In this document: positions 59,492 to 64,000 of the stretch, one piece after another
Position numbering within the stretch: the first letter of the stretch is position 1
How the letters are laid out: each line of letters opens with the position of its first letter
From: Humisphaera borealis
GTDB taxonomy: Bacteria > Planctomycetota > Phycisphaerae > Tepidisphaerales > Tepidisphaeraceae
NCBI RefSeq assembly: GCF_015169395.1
Contig: NZ_CP063458.1
Location: 4,898,001-4,962,000, forward strand
Direction: 5' to 3'
DNA length: 64,000 bases
Position numbers and translations under genes: made by a program
Notes under the pieces: generated by a model
What the model saw: only the letters and a program-made list of their open reading frames with translations
Databases searched by the model: none
Told to the model about the DNA's origin: nothing

Positions 59492-59661
59492 TGATGGGGT
59501 GGTGAGGGGGCTCTCGGGAGAGGTGTCGGGGTGGTCGGGTGGAAGGGTGTTGAAGCAGCCGTTCTACAAATCCCTCGTCGGACTTGCTCGCCGGCAACCA
59601 CAACACGCCACCACCCAAGCACTCCGGCATCGCCTCCGAGAGCCGCCTGACGACACCATCA
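59492..59661. repeat. Long inverted repeat in the pnp leader
   Basis: Arms 59492-59547 and 59608-59661 match as reverse complements at roughly 40 of 54 positions by eye, with GGCTCTCGG and GGGTGG cores; the loop is about 60 bases. On the minus strand it lies about 130-300 bases before the pnp start. Confidence 0.75.
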
Positions 59662-59846
59662 CCCGACGCACGCGTTCGTGACGCACCCGATTCGGTGCCA
59701 ACGGTGACCGGATGATGAATCTCCGCCAGCATCGCCTTGATCGGGGGCGCCGACTCAAGTCAGTTCAGGCGGGCTTGCACGTATACGCTTCGCGAGCCGT
59801 CGACCGATGCAAGCCGGATGCGACGGGGGTAACAGGTACGGTTGAC

Positions 59847-59879
59847 AAAAAAGCATGGGCACCCGCGAGGGTGCCCATG
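59847..59879 (-). terminator. Rho-independent terminator of rpsO
   Basis: CATGGGCACCC-gcga-GGGTGCCCATG at 59854-59879, followed on the minus strand by CTTTTTTGTC. It overlaps no gene and starts 13 bases after the rpsO stop. Confidence 0.92.
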
Positions 59880-59892
59880 AGTGTCGACGGTA

Positions 59893-60162
59893 TTACTTTC
59901 GCAGTCCCAGCCGCTGAATCGTCTGCTGGTAGCGCGTTCGATCGGTGCGGGTCAGGTACTTCAACAGCTGATTTCGCCGGCTGACCAGCTTCAGCAGGCC
60001 ACGGCGGGAGGAGTGATCCTTCTTGTGAGCCTTGAAGTGGTCCTGCAACTGGTTGATTCGGGTGGTCAGCAACGCGATCTGGACTTCCGGCGAACCGGTG
60101 TCTTTTTCGTGAATCCTGTAGTCCGAAACGATCTGGTTCTTTTCTTCGACGGGCAGCGACAT
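59893..60162 (-). CDS. rpsO: 30S ribosomal protein S15
   Basis: 89 residues, standard length. Four-helix protein binding the central domain of 16S r[32 protein letters not shown] at the start region ([19 protein letters not shown]), [22 protein letters not shown] and the end [17 protein letters not shown] lies 11-15 bases before the start. Own promoter and terminator make it largely monocistronic, with pnp downstream. Confidence 0.97.
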   Translation of the reverse strand: MSLPVEEKNQIVSDYRIHEKDTGSPEVQIALLTTRINQLQDHFKAHKKDHSSRRGLLKLVSRRNQLLKYLTRTDRTRYQQTIQRLGLRK

Positions 60163-60351
60163 GGAACTCTAACTCCTGACACCTGCGTTACCTGCGGGCG
60201 GCGATGTCACCCGACACCGCCAGACGTTCACCCGGGTAACAAGCCACCAGCGTCTGTGCAACCACTGAAGGAACCGATACATGCACAAAGCCAAAGGCCG
60301 GTCTATAGGTCTCGCGGGAACGCATCGGCGGTGCCCGGCGAGAGTCGGGGG

Positions 60352-60380
60352 AAGATAAGGGACGTCGCGGGGTAACGCAA
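60352..60380 (-). promoter_or_regulatory. Sigma-70 promoter of rpsO
   Basis: On the minus strand TTGCGT (60380-60375), 17 bases, TATCTT (60357-60352). Shares the TATCTT -10 with the rpsJ promoter. Confidence 0.6.
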
Positions 60381-60506
60381 GGACCGGCGATCCCGGCACC
60401 GGATTTCCAGAATCCCCCGCACCTCCTGGCCGTGTGATTCTGTCATGAAGTGTAAGATCGCGACCCTGTCGAGAGGCACGAACGATCAAGCGTTGCTGTA
60501 TTGATG

Positions 60507-60515
60507 TGCTATAAG
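60507..60515 (+). promoter_or_regulatory. Extended -10 promoter candidate for the LEGR gene
   Basis: TGCTATAAG matches an extended -10 (TGnTATAAT) in an AT-rich stretch, about 120 bases before the start codon. No good -35 at the expected distance. Confidence 0.4.
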
Positions 60516-60634
60516 TCGTTTATTTGATTGTGGTTGTAGAAAAATAGGCGATCCCGGCCAGATGGCTGGCGAACTTCCGAATCTCTAGTGTCAAAGCCCT
60601 CGCACGTCGCGGCGGCAACACACTGGAGAACGCA

Positions 60635-62104
60635 ATGTCCGCCCTGAATAACACCACCGTCCGCCCCGTGATCGAAACCCTTGAAGGCCGCCAGCTCATG
60701 GCCGCCCAAGTGCTCTACACCGAGACCTTCGAAGCCGGCATGAACGGCTGGACCGAAGACCGGATCACCGATCAGCGCCAGGCCTGGGGCGTCACCGCCG
60801 GCTTCGCCCATTCGGGTAGCAAGTCTGCCGCCACGATGTATGCCGGCCGCGACGCCGTCCTCCACAGCCCGACGATCAATCTTCCCAAGGTCGACCAGTA
60901 CAACGACCACCTGTTCTTCCGCTACTGGCAGTTCACCGACTACCAGTCCAAGGGCGGCTACGGCACGTCGGCCCCGGTCGTCCGCGGCTGGGATACCGAG
61001 AACAACATGTGGAGCGGCTGGTTCCCGGTCGAAATCAACATGACGACCGCCCCGCAGCGCACCAACGCCTGGGGCTACTGCGGCCTCGACCTCACCCTCT
61101 GGGGCGGGGCGAGCGTGCAGGTCGGCTTCAGTCATGTCGGCACCGCCAACGGCGCCCGCGGCTGGGCCGTCGACGATGTCACCATCACCAAGGAACCGAT
61201 CCAGCGCCGCTGGACCGCCGACACCAGCTTCGAAAACGGCTGGAACGGCTGGTGGTCCACGAACGGCATGTGGAATGTCGGCCAGGCCAACGGCATCGGC
61301 GCGGCTTCCGGCACCAAGCTGGCCGGCACCGGTCTGCAGGGCAGCGCGGGAAGCCTCGAAAGCAGCGCGCTGGTGTCCCCGGCGTTCTACCTGCCGGCCG
61401 ACCCGGGCCGGACCATCAACCTTCAGTTCAAGAGCTACATGGACCAGCCGTTCGTCTCGCTCTGCGGTGTCGAGCTGCAGAAGTGGGCGCCCAGCTACGG
61501 CTGGATGTCGGTCGACTACCTCAGCACGACCGGCATCGACACCAACATCAACGGCGACCAGCCCGCCGGTCGCTGGAAGACCTTCACGCTCGGCGCCGGC
61601 TTCACCGGCTCGACCGCGCTGCCGTACCGCATCCTGTTCAACATGAACAACGGCATGGGCAACAACCGCGGCTGGTTCATCGACGATGTCAAGCTCAACT
61701 ACCCCGGCAAGGTCGCCCAGAACCCGACGCCGAGCCCGACACCCGCGCCGACCGTCAAGAAGCCGGAGATCGCCGTCTCCAACCCGTTCGGCAACATCAC
61801 CGACGGCGTCACCCGCGTGCTCTGGGGCACCCACAACCGCAACAGCGGTTCGAAGGACCTGTCGTTCACGATCCGCAACACCGGATCGGCCACGCTGAAC
61901 GTCGGCACGATCACGCTGCTGAACAACCGTGGCTTCACGATCGTTCAGCAGCCGGCCAAGACCGTCGCCGCCGGCGGGTTCACGACGTTCAAGGTCCGCC
62001 TGTTGACCACGGTCGCCGGAACCAAATCCGCCACGCTGCAGTTCCTTACGAATGACAGCGACGAAGGGACGTTTAACTTCAATATCAGTGGCGTGGTGAA
62101 GTGA
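60635..62104 (+). CDS. LEPR-XLL-type surface protein with MAM-like and choice-of-anchor domains
   Basis: 489 residues. N-terminus PVIETLEGRQLMAAQ is a variant of the planctomycete LEPR-XLL motif. Two related beta-sandwich modules follow: about 25-185 (YTETFEAGMNGWTED, FRYWQFTDYQSKGGYG, GFSHVGTANGARGWAVDDVTI) and about 190-360 (TSFENGWNGWWSTNGMWNVGQ, LFNMNNGMGNNRGWFIDDVKL), both of the MAM/adhesion-like type. After a Pro/Thr linker (NPTPSPTPAPT) the last ~115 residues are a HYDIN/choice-of-anchor domain (DLSFTIRNTGSATLNVG, ATLQFLTNDSDEGTF). Likely secreted; the function may be adhesion or glycan binding. Confidence 0.87.
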   Translation: MSALNNTTVRPVIETLEGRQLMAAQVLYTETFEAGMNGWTEDRITDQRQAWGVTAGFAHSGSKSAATMYAGRDAVLHSPTINLPKVDQYNDHLFFRYWQFTDYQSKGGYGTSAPVVRGWDTENNMWSGWFPVEINMTTAPQRTNAWGYCGLDLTLWGGASVQVGFSHVGTANGARGWAVDDVTITKEPIQRRWTADTSFENGWNGWWSTNGMWNVGQANGIGAASGTKLAGTGLQGSAGSLESSALVSPAFYLPADPGRTINLQFKSYMDQPFVSLCGVELQKWAPSYGWMSVDYLSTTGIDTNINGDQPAGRWKTFTLGAGFTGSTALPYRILFNMNNGMGNNRGWFIDDVKLNYPGKVAQNPTPSPTPAPTVKKPEIAVSNPFGNITDGVTRVLWGTHNRNSGSKDLSFTIRNTGSATLNVGTITLLNNRGFTIVQQPAKTVAAGGFTTFKVRLLTTVAGTKSATLQFLTNDSDEGTFNFNISGVVK

Positions 62105-62163
62105 CGTTAACAGAGTGGGCGCAACCAGCGGGTACGCCCACTCTGCGGCGTGCAGCAGTAAAA

Positions 62164-62240
62164 CAGAAGAACGTGCACCTCCGGCGCGACCGCTAAACAG
62201 TCACTGTTTAGCGGTCGCACCGAAGGTGCGCGTCTTCGTT
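62164..62240. repeat. REP/BIME-like palindrome, GCGGTCGCACCG family
   Basis: Arms of about 37 bases at 62164-62201 and 62203-62240 around a single central base; the core is ACTGTTTAGCGGTCGCACCG. Related to 12858-12932. Confidence 0.9.
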
Positions 62241-62272
62241 TCTTAAGCAGTCTTTGCGTTCGGCGATTCGAG

Positions 62273-62713
62273 TTATCCGACCGCGATCTTTCGCGGCTTG
62301 GTCTCTTCCCGCTTGTTCAGCGAGACTGTCAGCACGCCGTCTTCGAGCCGTGCATTGACCGTCTTCTCGTCGACGGTCGGCGGGAGCGTGAAGCTGCGGA
62401 GGAAGCGGCTGTACCGGCGTTCATTGAGCAGGTAGTCGCCTTTCTTCTCGTCGCGACGCTCTTCCTTCTTCTCGGCGGAAATCGTCAGCGTCTGGTTCTC
62501 AAGCGTGATATCGACTTCCTCTTTCCTGAAGCCCGGGAGCTCCGCTTCGACGACGAGCGTGTCGCCGTCTTCGCGGATATCGACGCCATACGGTGCCAGG
62601 CGGGCACCGTTGCTCTGGCCGCTGTTGAAGATGCGGTTGAGCACGTCAAACTCACGGGTGATGTTTTCGAACGGATCCACAAAACCTCTGGCAACACGTG
62701 TGGGCAGTGACAT
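62273..62713 (-). CDS. Hsp20 small heat shock protein
   Basis: 146 residues. Alpha-crystallin domain at about 40-135: GVDIREDGDTLVVEAELPGFRKEEVDITLEN (parts DTLVVEAELPGF and EDVDI-type EEVDITLEN), RRYSRFLRSFTLPPTVDEKTV and the end motif LEDGVLTVSLNKRE. N-terminus VDPFENITREFDVLNRIF, C-terminus KPRKIAV with the I-x-V-like oligomerisation motif. ATP-independent chaperone holding unfolded proteins. AAGGAG lies before the start. Confidence 0.95.
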   Translation of the reverse strand: MSLPTRVARGFVDPFENITREFDVLNRIFNSGQSNGARLAPYGVDIREDGDTLVVEAELPGFRKEEVDITLENQTLTISAEKKEERRDEKKGDYLLNERRYSRFLRSFTLPPTVDEKTVNARLEDGVLTVSLNKREETKPRKIAVG

Positions 62714-62794
62714 GGTGGTTCTCCTTTCGTTTACTCTCTATGCTCTGGACGTATCGCTCTGCGGCGACCGTTCGTCGCGGCGACAGAACACCAT

Positions 62795-62813
62795 GAAACA
62801 AAGCCTGTGCCAA
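62795..62813 (-). promoter_or_regulatory. Sigma-54-like element upstream of hsp20
   Basis: On the minus strand TTGGCACAGGCTTTGTTTC resembles the -24/-12 consensus TGGCAC-N5-TTGC but has T instead of the key C at -12. About 85 bases before the hsp20 start. No CIRCE element was seen. Confidence 0.3.
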
Positions 62814-62923
62814 AAACTCCGTTCGTATTGAACTCCCCTAATCGTCTCATTTGATGGCACTTACGAATTACCCCGGAAGAGCCCGTTTCACTGGATAAAA
62901 CTGCCACTTTTGCAGTGGTTGTC

Positions 62924-63838
62924 ATGATGGCAGAGAGACCCTCCTTGTACGTTATTCTCGGACCGACCGCGTCGGGTAAATCGGCGTTGGCGATGGCTTT
63001 GGCCAGGCGGCATAAGGGCGAAATCCTGTCGGTCGACTCGATGCAGGTCTACCGCGACATGGACATCGGCACCGCCAAGCCGACGGCGGAAGAGCAGGCG
63101 GAGATCCGCCACCATCTGATCGACCTGCTTACGCCCGATGCCGAGTTCACGGTCGCACGGTTCGTGGAACTCGCCGATGCAGTCATCGCCGGTGCCGCGG
63201 CCCGCGGCGTCCCACTCATCGCCACCGGCGGCACGCCGCTGTACTACAAGGCGCTGTTCGAAGGTTTGTTTGAAGGGCCCGGTGCCGACGACGAAATCCG
63301 CCGACGCCTGGCCGAGCAGACCAATGAGGCCCTGCATGCCCGACTGCTTGAGGTCGATCCGGCAGCGGGGGCGCGCATCCATGTGAACGACCACAAACGG
63401 CTCGTCCGCGCCCTGGAAGTCTTCGAACTGACCGGCCAGCCCATCTCATCCTTCCAGACGCACTGGACAAGCCCGCAGCCGCGCCACGCCGCGACGTGGA
63501 TCGGCCTGGACTGGGAAAAGGAAGCAATCAATCGACGGATCAACGCGCGAACCAAGGCCATGCTGTCGGCTGGTTGGGTGGATGAGGTCAGGACACTGCT
63601 CGCGAAGTACCCCACGCTCAGCAAGACCGCCGGCGAGGCGACCGGATACCGCGAACTGATCGACCACGTTCAAGGGAAGATCTCGCTGGACGACGCGTTC
63701 GAGCAGATCAAGATCGCCACCCGGCAATTGGCCCGCCGACAGATGAAATGGTTTCGAAGGTTTCCGGGCGTTCGCTGGACCAGCGGCGACGTACCCGCGG
63801 AATCGCTGGTCAATCAGGTCGTTTCCACGGGCACCTGA
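62924..63838 (+). CDS. miaA: tRNA dimethylallyltransferase
   Basis: 304 residues from the ATG at 62924 (62927 and a GTG at 62915 are alternatives; none has a clear ribosome site, and CCACT-tttgc-AGTGG forms a small hairpin just upstream). Transfers dimethylallyl to A37 of tRNAs that read UNN codons. P-loop LGPTASGKSALA, then SVDSMQVYRDMDIGTAKP, DLLTPDAEFTVARF, ATGGTPLYYKALFEG and the C-terminal helix region GEATGYRELIDHVQG. All key motifs present. Confidence 0.95.
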   Translation: MMAERPSLYVILGPTASGKSALAMALARRHKGEILSVDSMQVYRDMDIGTAKPTAEEQAEIRHHLIDLLTPDAEFTVARFVELADAVIAGAAARGVPLIATGGTPLYYKALFEGLFEGPGADDEIRRRLAEQTNEALHARLLEVDPAAGARIHVNDHKRLVRALEVFELTGQPISSFQTHWTSPQPRHAATWIGLDWEKEAINRRINARTKAMLSAGWVDEVRTLLAKYPTLSKTAGEATGYRELIDHVQGKISLDDAFEQIKIATRQLARRQMKWFRRFPGVRWTSGDVPAESLVNQVVSTGT

Positions 63839-63908
63839 GTTGGCGTTTTCTCGCGCTTGGCCACGAGCGGTGCACCGCTTGGTGTGAATGTGGGAATCCC
63901 GTCAGGGG

Positions 63909-64000
63909 TCAATGGGCCGTCCAGCCGCCGTCGACCGACAACATGCTTCCGGTCATATAGCTGGAGGCGTCGCTCGCCAGCAGCAGGGCGGGGCCCTGGA
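63909..64000 (-). CDS. C-terminus of a short-chain dehydrogenase/reductase, truncated by window edge
   Basis: About 30 residues, reading GPALLLASDASSYMTGSM then LSVDGGWTAH and a TGA stop at 63911-63909. This end (LASDASSYMTG, VDGG) is that of classical SDR oxidoreductases, where the glycine-rich loop closes the substrate pocket. It converges on miaA. Substrate cannot be known from this piece. Confidence 0.85.
   Translation of the reverse strand, partial: QGPALLLASDASSYMTGSMLSVDGGWTAH

Larger units (their letters stand above)
59362..59892. other. 531-base rpsO-pnp intergenic region
   Basis: From the rpsO side: terminator (59847-59879), about 185 bases without a recognised feature, then the long inverted repeat 59492-59661 and a ~130-base pnp leader. 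A pnp promoter is expected but not clearly identified. Confidence 0.6.
60163..60634. other. 472-base divergent region between rpsO and the LEGR gene
   Basis: Contains the rpsO promoter and its leader of about 180 bases on the minus strand, and an extended -10 candidate for the LEGR gene on the plus strand. No gene or repeat recognised. Confidence 0.6.

Overview
The window is a GC-rich chromosomal segment of a Planctomycetota bacterium, most likely class Phycisphaerae (Tepidisphaera/Humisphaera-like). The lineage call is inferred from several features: two secreted proteins with the planctomycete LEPR-XLL type N-terminus (LEPRRLF, LEGRQLM), Tat- or Sec-exported carbohydrate proteins (ThuA, SASA/DUF2341, SGNH, sugar isomerase-like), a glycine-rich RRM protein, and an S10-spc-alpha ribosomal cluster without L30, IF-1, Adk or S4. 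No transposase, integrase, tRNA, rRNA, CRISPR or phage gene was found.

Layout. 1-4.5 kb: end of a class I mannose-6-phosphate isomerase, a membrane-anchored unknown, an NTF2-like protein, and an ArsR repressor/double-AHSA1 operon with a clear promoter and operator. 4.6-7.5 kb: LEPR-XLL delta-60/Calx-beta/DNRLRE surface protein and an RRM RNA-binding protein with a strong terminator. 8-19.8 kb: SGNH hydrolase, SIMPL protein, RlmI-like methyltransferase overlapping a BaiN-like flavoprotein, Tat sugar isomerase-like protein, two secreted esterase/hydrolases, a UvrD/PcrA helicase and ScpA. 19.8-31 kb: a multicopper oxidase fused to a redoxin domain, a large DUF2341-LamG-SASA esterase, ThuA, an M3 oligopeptidase, signal peptidase I and an IlvD/Edd sugar-acid dehydratase. 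31.4-32.7 kb: STAS and cNMP-binding/DUF1003 proteins. 32.9-50.1 kb: rpsJ to rplQ with secY, map and rpoA. 50.7-64 kb: GT2 mannan/cellulose synthase-like enzyme, CorA, PaaI thioesterase, M20 dipeptidase, CpsB-like PHP phosphatase, pnp and rpsO, LEGR surface protein, Hsp20, miaA and the tail of an SDR gene.

The most unusual content is between genes. Inside the ribosomal cluster at least twelve gaps are filled by short heptanucleotide tandem repeats. In most gaps a left array just after the upstream stop is complementary to a right array that runs almost up to the next start codon, often where a Shine-Dalgarno should be. Each gap has its own heptamer. Other gaps, inside and outside the cluster, carry octamer or decamer versions of the same design, or paired REP/BIME-like palindromes of several families. 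A compact three-way-junction RNA is predicted between rpsJ and rplC.

Functionally the segment combines ribosome and RNA metabolism (ribosomal proteins, RpoA, PNPase, S15, RlmI, MiaA, RRM protein) with export (SecY, LepB) and secreted polysaccharide- or ester-processing enzymes, as expected for a carbohydrate-degrading planctomycete.
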